Assembly: GCF_039555335.1 (NCBI RefSeq)
Contig: NC_092629.1
Location: 31,952,203 to 32,016,202 of the forward strand
From: Amphiura filiformis
Taxonomy: Eukaryota > Echinodermata > Ophiuroidea > Amphilepidida > Amphiuridae
Length of the DNA stretch: 64,000 nucleotides
Direction of reading: 5' to 3'
The notes beneath the pieces were generated by a model. The model searched no databases. It had not been told where the DNA came from and saw only the letters and a program-made list of their open reading frames with translations. The translations under genes were made by a program, and so were the position numbers. Positions 24,360 through 32,380 of this stretch are shown piece after piece (position 1 is the stretch's first letter; each line of letters starts with the position of its first letter).

Positions 24360-24957
24360 ATACCTAAACTCAATTTACCATATATTACTCGTGAGTTCGT
24401 TAACAATAAAATCCTTAGTATGAGTACTAAGAAGGCAACTGGTTTTGATGATATTAGTTGTAAATTACTTAAACTTGCCAGGCCTGTCATTGTAGACAGT
24501 CAAACTTATATGAACATGTCTTTGTGTACAGGTATTTTTCCAAATGCTTGGAAGGCTGAAAAAGTTGTGCCACTTCATAAAGGGCGATTTGAATAACACC
24601 AACAACTATCGGCCAATTTCCATTTTATCATGTGTTAGTAAGATAATTGAAAAGACAGTTCATAAGCACGTTTACTCTTATCTCAGTGAGCATATAACCT
24701 AATTAATCATCATCAATCGAGTTTTAGGCCATTTCACTCCACTGAAACTTCTCTCACTGATATGATTGATGGTTGGCTTGTTAATATGAACTCTGGTAAA
24801 CTGACTGGAATCGTCTTTATAGATCTTCGTAAGGCTTTCGACACGGTCAATCATGATATCTTGTTAAATAAATTGCACGACATTGGTTCTACCGAGAACA
24901 CTGTTAAGTGGTTTAGATCCTATTTAACGGACATGATTCAACAAGTTTCTTTTAAAG
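24360..24957 (+). pseudogene. Retrotransposon A: RT domain, first half
   Basis: RT motifs in broken frames: NNYRPISILSCVSKIIEK (24600-24660), SSFRPFHSTETSL (24715-24760), then an open frame 24762-24962 with GIVFIDLRKAFDTVNHDILL (motif A). The frame is cut at 24957 by the Polinton terminal repeat; motif B resumes after 44844. Confidence 0.8.
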
Positions 24958-25363
24958 AGTAGGGGGAATTTGCCGATTCTAGCACATTTGTGTATTTTCC
25001 CGTGTAAATCGCCCCCAACCATCAAATACACATAAAATCACAAAAACCCGTGTAAATCGCCCCAACCATCAAATACACAGTAAAATCACAAAAACCTGTG
25101 TAACTGCCGTGTAAATCGCCCCAACCATCAAATACACAGTAAAATCACATAAACCAGTCATTTTCCGTGTAAATCGACTCAACCACCAAATACACAGTAA
25201 AATCGCAAAAACCTGTGTAACTGCCGTGTACACAGGATTACACAGAAAAACATCCTTGCATTTTTAATTCACCCCAATCCAAATTACACGGAAAAATTCC
25301 CCTGCATTTCAACTTATCCGAAAAAAAAAAAAATGCAGGGAAAAAAATTCCCCTGCATCTCAA
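24958..25363 (+). repeat. Polinton left terminal inverted repeat
   Basis: About 400 bp, internally built from four to five ~60-70 bp repeats (gtgtaaatcgccccaaccat, then caaatacacagtaaaatcac). Matches the right TIR with only a few substitutions and small indels. The inner edge is marked by aatgcaggggaa repeats. No gene. Confidence 0.93.
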
Positions 25364-26010
25364 ATCAAAAAAAATTGATATTCTACACACAAAAAAAATC
25401 CCCCTGTATCTCATATCCTGTCTTCAACTATTATGACCTTGAGCTGACCCAAGTAGGGGAACAATCAATTTGTCTAACCGGAAACCTAGCCTGGAGGCAA
25501 CTCACAAATCCTTGACTAGCACACTTATGTACACTGTTGAGTTGCAGGAAGTGAGACAAAGTGGTTTTATGCTAAGCGGGAAGAATCCAGTTTGTTTTGT
25601 TTACTATAGGCAGAATGTTTATCTAACTCCAAACCTATAGCCTGGAGGCATTTACATTTTATGTTTAAGGATGGGTATGATTATTCATCCTGAAAGCATC
25701 ATGGGTAATATTTTTAATCAGCTAGCAGCCGATGCAGTGGCTGTCAAAGGTTACATGTCTACACCGGAAGTAGCAGCCAATGCATTGGCTATCAAAAATC
25801 TACTTGTGTGTATTGGAAGTAGCAGCCGATGCAGTGGCTGTCAAAGGTTACATGTCTACACCGGAAGTAGCAGCCAATGCATTGGCTATCAAAAATCTAC
25901 TTGTGTGTATGGTAAGGTATGAACAATCATCCTAAAATTATTTTAATTTTTTCCCCGATTAATAAAAAATAATTTTTGGTTTAAGAAAATCCCAATTAAT
26001 AAAAAACAAA
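25364..26010. other. Polinton left non-coding region with 97-bp tandem duplication
   Basis: AT-rich DNA between the TIR and the first gene. A 97-bp unit (agcagccgatgcagtggctg ... ttgtgtgtat) is present twice in tandem at 25724-25820 and 25821-25917, almost identical. A spurious frame crosses it. No gene is supported. Confidence 0.75.
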
Positions 26011-26607
26011 ATGGATCAATTACAAACACTAGCTGGGATTACAAAACTCATGGATGAAAACGTTCATCGGTCACCGGAGTCACTTAGCCAGGGGTTATGA
26101 TGCCTTGTAAAGAATGATAATGATGAAACAGTTTACGTCTTATCAAAGGGTTATAAATACATAGATAAAGTCTGTAAAGAATCGGGAGCTACTTATTTTG
26201 ACCTTGGGATGATAGGTGCTGCGATAATCGGTAATGAAAACTCTGTCAGACTCTGTAAAGCATTCGGTGCCACGGATTTTGAATGCGCGATGTATTATGC
26301 CGCGTACGGCGGACACGAAAACATAGTCAGACTCTGTATAAAATGGGGCGCTACCGATTTTGACAGAGCGATGGAATGTGCCGCATACTGCGGGCACGAA
26401 AACATCGTCAAGCTCTGTATAGAGTTCGGTGCCACCGATCTTGACAGCGCGATGAGGGGTGCCGCATTCGGTGGATACGAAAATATTGTCATACTCTGCA
26501 AAGAATCTGGCGCTACCGATCTTGACGGCGCGATAGAAAGTGCAGCGTTGAGTGGACGCGAAAACATAGTCAGACTTTGCAAAGAATGGAGCACTACCAA
26601 TTCTTGA
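26011..26607 (+). pseudogene. Ankyrin-like repeat protein (27-residue repeats), one nonsense codon
   Basis: Frame from ATG 26011 runs in phase to the stop at 26607 except for a TGA at 26098-26100 (codon 30); the shorter open part begins at ATG 26209. It holds about five ~27-residue helical repeats with the pattern HENIVRLC-x-x-x-GATDFD-x-AM-x-x-AA-x-x-G. Such repeats resemble the ankyrin-like repeats of several nucleocytoplasmic large DNA viruses; in those, the role is generally host interaction, here unknown. Probable length 198 residues if the TGA is an error or recent mutation. First gene of the left accessory island, plus strand. Confidence 0.6.
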
Positions 26608-26633
26608 CCACGTCCTGTATTATCAAAAAATAA

Positions 26634-27023
26634 ATGGCTGATTCTCTATATTTTGAATGCTCCGATGATGAAATATTTCAACAATTAGAAGATGCGTCTA
26701 AGGGAAATTTTTTCATGTGGAATGGGACTAGTCTTGGAAACTTATTTGTCGCGGCAAGCGGGTACAACGGAGAAAAGATTAGACATCAAGCCGTTAACTT
26801 AATGTTGTGTTTTGTCAATTGGTACAAAGATAGATATAGGATGAGATTGTGTATGAGACCACCATGGATTTTTCCCGAGAGAACCGAAGAAATAGAAATA
26901 TTGGAAAAGTTAATAGATTTTGTTATGAATGAACTACCAATTGGGAAAAAAGACACGATTGCGTTAAAAAATTATCGAGACAAATTTGGTTTTGTGAATA
27001 AATTTCATGAAATAAAAAGATGA
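26634..27023 (+). CDS. Hypothetical protein, 129 aa
   Basis: Begins MADSLYFECSDDEIFQQLED, acidic N-terminus, a central FVAASGYNGEKIRHQAVNLM segment that could be helical, and a charged C-terminus rich in E/K. ATG is preceded by tcaaaaaataa, similar to the A-rich leader of other genes here. No family recognised. It lies 26 bp after the ankyrin-like gene and overlaps the next small ORF by ATGA. Confidence 0.6.
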   Translation: MADSLYFECSDDEIFQQLEDASKGNFFMWNGTSLGNLFVAASGYNGEKIRHQAVNLMLCFVNWYKDRYRMRLCMRPPWIFPERTEEIEILEKLIDFVMNELPIGKKDTIALKNYRDKFGFVNKFHEIKR

Positions 27024-27148
27024 TCGTAGCATTTTGGATTCTTACGAGCGCTCTTTTGGATTCTCCCGAGAGAAGAATCAGGATGGAAGCCAAACGCATG
27101 ACAGAAATTTTAAAAGCCTACAACGATGCTAAAAGACAGAATGAGTAG
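27020..27148 (+). CDS. Small hypothetical protein, 42 aa
   Basis: ATG at 27020 overlaps the previous stop (ATGA). Encodes a short hydrophobic N-terminus (MIVAFWILTSALL) then a basic amphipathic tail ERRIRMEAKRMTEILKAYND. Could be a small membrane-anchored peptide, or the C-terminal part of the previous gene after a frame change (both contain a P-E-R motif). Followed at once by a hairpin terminator. Confidence 0.4.
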   Translation: MIVAFWILTSALLDSPERRIRMEAKRMTEILKAYNDAKRQNE

Positions 27149-27162
27149 GTCGTGCAGAAATA

Positions 27163-27201
27163 AAAAAACCTCTTGTGATTATTAATCACAAGAGGTTTTT
27201 T
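27163..27201. terminator. Hairpin terminator H1 (convergent genes)
   Basis: A-tract, perfect 12-bp stem cctcttgtgatt with a 3-base loop, T-tract. Lies between the plus-strand 27148 stop and the minus-strand gene ending at 27276. Symmetric, so usable on both strands. Confidence 0.75.
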
Positions 27202-27275
27202 GTTGTAGTTTACCACACCCAGTTTAAAATGGTTGTAATCAAGTAGGCTGCTACAAATGATTTTTTTTTGCACAG

Positions 27276-27572
27276 TTAATCAGATTTATACCAACTTTTG
27301 ATAGTTCCATCAGGCAAACGTTCACTTTTCAGTTGGCCGTTTTCGTACCATCTCCTTGATGCTTTATCAGGAAATGTTTCAAACACCAGTTGACCGTTCT
27401 CGTACCATCTCCTTGATGCTTTATCAGGAAATATTTCAAACTCCAGTTGACCGTTCTCGTACCATTCCCTCGTGGTTCCATCCGGCAATTTTTCACTCAT
27501 CAGTTGACCATTTTTGTACCACCTCCTTTCAGTTCCATCCAAACGTTCGTACAGCATTTGTTGAGTTTCCAT
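27276..27572 (-). CDS. MORN-like (YwqK-type) repeat protein
   Basis: 98 residues starting at METQ (27572), chosen because aataaaagt directly precedes this ATG as at other genes of the element; the frame is open upstream. Four to five repeats of the form xRRWYENGQLxxExxPDGxx, the WY-x-NGQL motif of MORN-variant/YwqK-like proteins. These form beta-hairpin ladders; biochemical role unknown. First of three related genes on the minus strand (27276-28545). Confidence 0.75.
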   Translation of the reverse strand: METQQMLYERLDGTERRWYKNGQLMSEKLPDGTTREWYENGQLEFEIFPDKASRRWYENGQLVFETFPDKASRRWYENGQLKSERLPDGTIKSWYKSD

Positions 27573-27608
27573 ACTTTTATTTACAATATTTTTTTTTAAA
27601 CTAAAATA

Positions 27609-27643
27609 AAAATCCGTGGCACAATTAAGTGCCACGGGATTTT
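27609..27643. terminator. Hairpin terminator H2
   Basis: Stem ccgtggcac / gtgccacgg with loop aattaa, then a T-tract of about 27 bases to 27665. Downstream of the minus-strand gene ending at 27672; the T-tract is on the plus strand and an A-tract (ctaaaataaaaa) lies on the other side. Confidence 0.65.
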
Positions 27644-27671
27644 TTTTTTTTTTTTTTTTTTTTTTCGTAGT

Positions 27672-28019
27672 TTACCACACCAAGTTTAAAATGGTTGTAA
27701 TCAAGTAGGTGACTACAAATGCGACGTATCCAGTAACTAAAGGATCCCGTCCAGCACAAAATTCCCACGGTTCTCTAGGTACACCATCTTTGTATCTACC
27801 TTCTGCTTTTACTAACCCGTTTTTGTACCAACATGTTATATACACAGGATAATTGTCATCAAACACCATCTCAGCCTTCATTTTTGTTTTTTCCTCGTCA
27901 TAGTACCATCTCCAAACGCCGCATGGTTTTCCTTCATTATCCCACATTTCTTTCCGATACTCTCCGTACGCTTTCAGGTTCTCAACCCAGTTGTCAGCCG
28001 TTAGATTTGGAAGATCCAT
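27672..28019 (-). CDS. MORN-like protein with C-terminal membrane helix
   Basis: 115 residues. N-terminal MDLPNLTADNWVENLKAYGE, then W/Y-rich MORN-like segments (GVWRWYYDEEKT, CWYKNGLVKAEGRYKDG), and a C-terminal hydrophobic helix (VTGYVAFVVTYLITTILNLV). ATG preceded by aaataaa. Paralogue of the gene at 28139-28521. Predicted membrane-tethered repeat protein; function unknown. Confidence 0.7.
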   Translation of the reverse strand: MDLPNLTADNWVENLKAYGEYRKEMWDNEGKPCGVWRWYYDEEKTKMKAEMVFDDNYPVYITCWYKNGLVKAEGRYKDGVPREPWEFCAGRDPLVTGYVAFVVTYLITTILNLVW

Positions 28020-28088
28020 TTTATTTAAACGTGGTTATTTGTACAAAACGAACTTAAATTCTATCTTAGGCAGAATGAGTACAAAAAA

Positions 28089-28128
28089 TAAAAAACCTCT
28101 TGTGATTAATAATCACAAGAGGTTTTTT
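28089..28128. terminator. Hairpin terminator H3
   Basis: Same stem sequence as H1 (cctcttgtgatt, with loop aat) with A- and T-tracts; at the 3' side of the minus-strand paralogue at 28139-28521. Identity with H1 suggests the terminator moved with gene duplication. Confidence 0.75.
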
Positions 28129-28138
28129 TTGCCATAGT

Positions 28139-28521
28139 TTACCACTTCCATTTCATAAAGGATGTAGCAATGGATGTAGCACCGTACCCTGCTATAAATG
28201 CAGTTAATACAACAATCAAGGGTCACACTCAGTACAAGAGTCCCACCATGTTTTATGACCGAAAAGAGTAAAAGCTGGTACACCATCTTCATTGTATTTA
28301 CCTTCTGCTTCTACTAATCCGTCTTTGCGCCAACTTGTTATATACGTGGGAATGTTGTCATCAAACACTATCTTAGCCTTCATTTTTGTTTTTTCTTTGT
28401 CATGGTACCATCTCCAAACGCCGTGTGGTTTTCCTTTATCGTCCCACATTTCTTTTCGATACTCTCCATACGCTTTTAGGTCCTCAACAAAGTTGTCATC
28501 CGTTAAATATGGAATATCCAT
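28139..28521 (-). pseudogene. MORN-like protein paralogue, frameshifted before TM
   Basis: Starts at MDIPYLTDDNFVEDLKAYGE (28521; aaataaaaaagaa leader). Very similar to the 115-aa neighbour through the W/Y-rich repeats. The open frame stops at 28216, but the expected C-terminal hydrophobic helix continues in the next frame to a stop at 28139, so a single-base change near 28218 (ccct context) separates repeat domain and membrane anchor. Confidence 0.65.
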
Positions 28522-28569
28522 TTCTTTTTTATTTATACAAAACAAGTTTGATTTCTAATTTTTTATTTT

Positions 28570-29210
28570 CTACGGATTCAATGTACTTCGGAGACTCTCC
28601 AAAGCTTCTTTTTTACAAATTTCCAATCCAGCCTGTTCTGCCTTTGTGCGAATTTCACGTTCTCTATCAGCCGTAAGTTCAATTAGATCCGCTCTGGTTC
28701 TGTGCTTGATTCCAGCCTTGTGACCTCTGTAGTTTTCCAACTCTCGCCGAATGTGGTGGAAGTCTTCGTTGCTGACCCGTCCGTCTTCGAGGGCTTTGGA
28801 CACCAGATCATTTACCGTATTCAAACTGGACTCAGCCGTTCGTTTTACGCTTTCGTGCTTTTCCAATTTTTTCATGGTAGCCTTTCCAAGAGCTACGCAT
28901 GCCGCGCTAACTAGACCACCAGCGATGGCGATTCCACCGAGTGGAATGCTCACGATCGCGCCAATTCCACTGGCCAGCGTCCCCACAGCCCCTGTTCCAG
29001 ATCCGACCGCGATGAGCCCGGAAACTTGAGCCGTGTTGTAGAACATGTTCCACGCTGCCTTGTATTTTCTCCTCAATTTCTCCCTCTCGTTAACCTCGTT
29101 GTCCAAGAAATTCCTAATCTCTTCGATATTTTTAGTCGGAATTCAACTCCTCGATCTTCGCTTTCCTGAGGAAGATCGGGATAAAGTGGCAGTGCGTTAG
29201 GTTTCTTCAT
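28570..29210 (-). pseudogene. Membrane protein with glycine-rich helical hairpin and coiled coil
   Basis: Open frame 29106-28570 (178 aa): basic N-terminus, a long Gly/Ala-rich hydrophobic hairpin (roughly residues 26-74, SGLIAVGSGTGAVGTLASGI...), then a charged coiled coil (residues 78-175). An ATG at 29210 with an AT-rich ataaataaataagc leader opens a frame encoding MKKPNALPLYPDLPQ that shifts by a base near 29140 into this frame, so the native start is probably 29210. Proteins of this layout occur in other invertebrate Polintons, to my recollection; function unknown, possibly membrane-active virion protein. Confidence 0.6.
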
Positions 29211-29230
29211 GCTTATTTATTTATATCACG

Positions 29231-29355
29231 TTAGTCCAGCAAAACTTCGTGCTCCGTAAAATTCGAGATGTGATTTTCAACGAAATGCTGTATGATTTCT
29301 TGCTTGGTTAAATTTTTTCGTAGAAGCTAAGTATTCCCAGTTGCTCAAAATTCAT
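29231..29355 (-). pseudogene. Small ORF, ~40 aa, frameshifted
   Basis: ATG at 29355 starts MNFEQLGILSFYEK; at an A-run near 29308 the frame changes and EIIQHFVENHISNF continues to a stop at 29231. Lies between the fibre-like gene and the membrane protein on the same strand. No family recognised; support comes from matching composition and position only. Confidence 0.35.
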
Positions 29356-29372
29356 GTTGATTCCAAGGAGAC

Positions 29373-30297
29373 TTACCAGGGCTTGAGTTCTGTAGACATC
29401 TGCTGAAACCCGTTGATCCAAAAGCAAAGCTTATTTTCAACGTACTCGATCGAGACATGATGCATAATCGTAGTGTCCGTTTGAACGGATGTGGAAAAGA
29501 AGGTTTGCCGCGCGTTATTTAACACTTTGAACGATATCGAGTCGTCGGTCCAAGTAATATTTAGGTACATGAAGAAATTCTGATTAGACTGAAACGTCAA
29601 AGAACAAGCGTTCGCTGGGGCGTTCGGCGGGTTCACTCCCGATTTTCCCGAAAAAGAGAGGTTCCAAGGCTGAGCAATAAAATGTGGGTTGTTGAAGAAA
29701 ATTTCTAAAGGTCTAGTGAGTCGCATGGGGTCAAATCTTTTCCGGGATTCGGCAAATTCGTAAACCCAGCAGTGATGCCAATTTGCATAGGCCTAGCGTT
29801 GAAAGTGTTGTTCATTCCGTTTTTAATTTCGATCAACTTGTCTCTCTCCAAGTCGATGTTTTTTTTGGCTCGGATGGAAACATAGTGCGTTCCGTCTTCG
29901 TTCATCCATACCATGAATCTCCCCAAAACATGCAAGCTGGTATCGTGCTCGTGTCCAATTTGCTGGTCTACGTACTCTTTCGTCACAGCGTCCTCGTTGT
30001 CCGTGGGAGTTCGAGACCCGTGACTCTATTGCCGCTCATAGCGAGTTCGCCGGTCATCGAGTCGCCATCCTTCGAAACTTTTCTGTCGTTTAACCATGAG
30101 GTTAGGCTGGTCACGGAACCCATAGTAGCTGCATCTTGTGGCTCGGTTGGATTCATCAACCCCGTTATTTTTTTTCCTCCCATGTTAATCCTTCCGGTCA
30201 TTCGCGCTCCAGTTTTTTTGACGTACGCGGAAAGATCCACATCTTCGCCAGCTATTGACGTTGATTTTGTTTTGATCGTTGGTCCCCAGATAGACAT
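29373..30297 (-). pseudogene. Fibre/tail-spike-like protein, two frameshifts
   Basis: Start MSIWGPTIKTKS at 30297 (aataaaagaaaga leader). The N-terminal part carries phage-tail-fibre-like repeats: GARMTGRINMGGKKITGL followed by NPTEPQDAAT, then MTGELAMSGNRVTGL, a pattern of trimeric fibre shafts. The next frame (29986-29705) continues with a VDQQI segment and a beta-rich part; the last frame (29726-29373) is a beta-sandwich/LamG-like C-terminal domain ending at a TAA. Frame changes are near 29990 and 29715. By analogy it would be the receptor-binding fibre of a virion; as read it is disrupted. Confidence 0.65.
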
Positions 30298-30310
30298 TCT
30301 TTCTTTTATT

Positions 30311-31006
30311 TTATTGGATTTCAAATTCCAAATCCAGCGGTTGATCGTGATTATCGAGCTTTCTCGAAGAATTTTTCCATTCTACTTTGAAGTTGAAGTC
30401 GAGCTCGTGGATGATTCCGTTTTGCAGTTTTTTGAAACTCGGCTTTTCGTAGGTCGAAACGAAGTATTCCCCGAACGCGGCGTTTGTGAGATCGATAGAC
30501 CCAAGAACCTGACCTCCCTGCAGAACGTCGTTGTTGTTTTTGAGATTGTTCGTGGTTGACAGCTGATTCAGGTATACGAGAATTCTTTGAGGTAAAAATT
30601 CTATCGCCCGATCTCCCGTGTATTCACCATCTGCTAGCCACCCTTCGTCGTCCAATCCGAACATTTCTCGAACGCGGTCCGGAAACCAAATCTGATACTG
30701 CTCGTGAATTCTCATGTTGAGTTTTCCATCGCGTTTGTCGAATTTGAATTCGAGTCCGTCGATCTGACTCGTGAATTCTTTTGCGAGCTGGTCAAAATTA
30801 TACAGCCCCGGGATTATTTTCACCGCTTCTTCAGGTCCCTGCCCTCCTTGAGTGTACCTCCATTCGAGTTCTTCTTCGACGTTGAACCAACCTACTCGAC
30901 CCGAGATCCTTTTGATTCCAATTTTTAAGTTTTTGCCGTTATTGTCTATACTTTGCAACGGGCGATAAGGTTTTCCTTTGCCGGTGCCGGTAATTGTAAC
31001 AAACAT
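30311..31006 (-). CDS. Putative virion protein (penton/minor-capsid-like candidate)
   Basis: 231 residues from MFVTITGTGKGKP (31006). Beta-strand-rich throughout, with PGLYNFDQLAKEF, LVYLNQLSTTNNL and a C-terminal NGIIHELDFNFKV...PLDLEFEIQ stretch; this C-terminal pattern is shared by Polinton minor virion proteins as I know them. Single jelly-roll fold is an inference. The gene is intact, shares a 22-bp bidirectional leader with the divergent gene at 31029, and ends 14 bp before the fibre-like gene, suggesting a structural operon-like pair. Confidence 0.5.
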   Translation of the reverse strand: MFVTITGTGKGKPYRPLQSIDNNGKNLKIGIKRISGRVGWFNVEEELEWRYTQGGQGPEEAVKIIPGLYNFDQLAKEFTSQIDGLEFKFDKRDGKLNMRIHEQYQIWFPDRVREMFGLDDEGWLADGEYTGDRAIEFLPQRILVYLNQLSTTNNLKNNNDVLQGGQVLGSIDLTNAAFGEYFVSTYEKPSFKKLQNGIIHELDFNFKVEWKNSSRKLDNHDQPLDLEFEIQ

Positions 31007-31028
31007 TTTTCTTTTATCTTTCAATAAA
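31007..31028. promoter_or_regulatory. 22-bp bidirectional leader/promoter
   Basis: Only ttcttttatctttcaataaa-type sequence separates two divergent ATGs. On the minus strand it reads gataaaagaaaa before ATG (31006), on the plus strand caataaa before ATG (31029). Both match the AATAAAAG-like start-proximal motif of this element. Confidence 0.6.
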
Positions 31029-32318
31029 ATGAGAACCGGAGGAGTATTCGAACCGACGCACGGTTTCAGTCTCGTGAATCAAGAAATTCAAGTCAGCAAA
31101 AAAGGAACATTTTACGTAAGATTTTCCAGTTTGTGGCAAAAGTACAAACTTCCGAGAGTCGCGGAAAAAGAGGTGTACGATGACTGGCTCTCCAACCAGA
31201 TGCAATTTTGGCAAAACCAGCTGAACTTCGCGGTCTGGTGCGCCACGTCAGGATGCAGGGTGTCCAAAGAACTTCTCAGTCACAAAGAACCGATGATTCG
31301 ATCCGTGTTCAGATTTCACGCATATTATCAGATCAGAAGAATCCTGTCGGAAATGTCCTGTCCACTACCCTCGGAGGAATCCTTCAATCCTCTGAACAAC
31401 GGGATTGACACCCACGCTTACGAAAGAATTTGCAACGAATTTGGAGTGTCCACGAGAGCTAACTGGAGACAAAAGTTCGATCTTTCCAACGGAATGGGTA
31501 GTTACTTCTTCAACAAACAATTTTACGACTGTAAATTCGTGACCATCAAAAAATGGTCGAAGCTTACCAACGGAGGAAACTACAGTCAGTCGATGGACTG
31601 GAAAGTTCACTTTGATGCGGACAGCTTTGGAGGTGTGGACAAGCAGACTGACAAGATTCTATACATTGAACAGCTGTTCGATCACGATCCGGATATAACC
31701 GACAGATCCATTCGGAAAGGAGATGCCATGGCTGCCATCGGCAGTTTTGTAGCAGACACTTGGAACGAGGGTTTCACACGTGCGGGAGTTTCGAGAATCA
31801 ACGACTCCGTCAGGACTTACACGTGGGCAATTCTCGGATCCCAAGCTCAAGCCAGATCCGGCATCCTGCGTTCCGGCAAGGCGTTCGACGCTCAGAAACA
31901 ATTTCTAGCAAACGTCGAGGATGCGATCAACTCGGTCGTGGATCTTCCGGACTCGATCGACAGATACCAGAGAACTCTTCAGTACGCTCAAAGCAAACTG
32001 GATTTTGTCGTGGGTCACGGACTTTACTTGCTCCCGAGCAACATGGAAATCCTCGTGGGATCCGTGAACGGATACAACAATTTTATCCAAATCGCCACGG
32101 ATGACATGCAGATAGGGCTAAACTCAGACGTAAACACCGACTCTCGACCGAATGTTGGAGACAGTGCTCCTGAGGAAAGTCCGTTGTTTTTAGAGGAGGT
32201 TGAAAGTCCACCCTTGACTGAAAGTCCACCCTTGACTGAAGAGCCTCTAATGCATGATGAGAAAAAGCTTTCTCTATTTTTGGCAGCCGCTGCAATTTTC
32301 TTATTTTTCTGGGTTTAA
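31029..32318 (+). CDS. Conserved Polinton protein, 429 aa, C-terminal TM
   Basis: Starts MRTGGVFEPTHGFSLVNQEI. Open and intact. Segments DDWLSNQMQFWQNQLNFAVW, GCRVSKELL, RSVFRFHAYYQIRRIL and YERICNEFGVS are features I associate with a conserved but functionally undefined protein of invertebrate Polintons. Helical middle part (KGDAMAAIGSFVADTWNEGF, ARSGILRSGKAF), two near-identical acidic/proline motifs (ESPPLTESPPLTEE) around residue 405, and a C-terminal membrane helix (SLFLAAAAIFLFFWV). Likely a virion or assembly membrane protein; function not known. Confidence 0.75.
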   Translation: MRTGGVFEPTHGFSLVNQEIQVSKKGTFYVRFSSLWQKYKLPRVAEKEVYDDWLSNQMQFWQNQLNFAVWCATSGCRVSKELLSHKEPMIRSVFRFHAYYQIRRILSEMSCPLPSEESFNPLNNGIDTHAYERICNEFGVSTRANWRQKFDLSNGMGSYFFNKQFYDCKFVTIKKWSKLTNGGNYSQSMDWKVHFDADSFGGVDKQTDKILYIEQLFDHDPDITDRSIRKGDAMAAIGSFVADTWNEGFTRAGVSRINDSVRTYTWAILGSQAQARSGILRSGKAFDAQKQFLANVEDAINSVVDLPDSIDRYQRTLQYAQSKLDFVVGHGLYLLPSNMEILVGSVNGYNNFIQIATDDMQIGLNSDVNTDSRPNVGDSAPEESPLFLEEVESPPLTESPPLTEEPLMHDEKKLSLFLAAAAIFLFFWV

Positions 32319-32340
32319 AAAAATAAGTTGGACACACATT

Positions 32341-32380
32341 AAAAAGTCTTCTCACTAAATTCTAGTGAGAAGATTTTTTT
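32341..32380. terminator. Hairpin terminator H4 (convergent genes)
   Basis: A-tract, stem tcttctcacta / tagtgagaaga, loop aattc, T-tract. Lies between the plus-strand stop at 32318 and the minus-strand stop at 32379. Confidence 0.75.

Noticed and set aside
29783..30559. 258-aa plus-strand frame
   Set aside because: Antisense shadow of the fibre-like and virion protein genes; no domain and no start motif.
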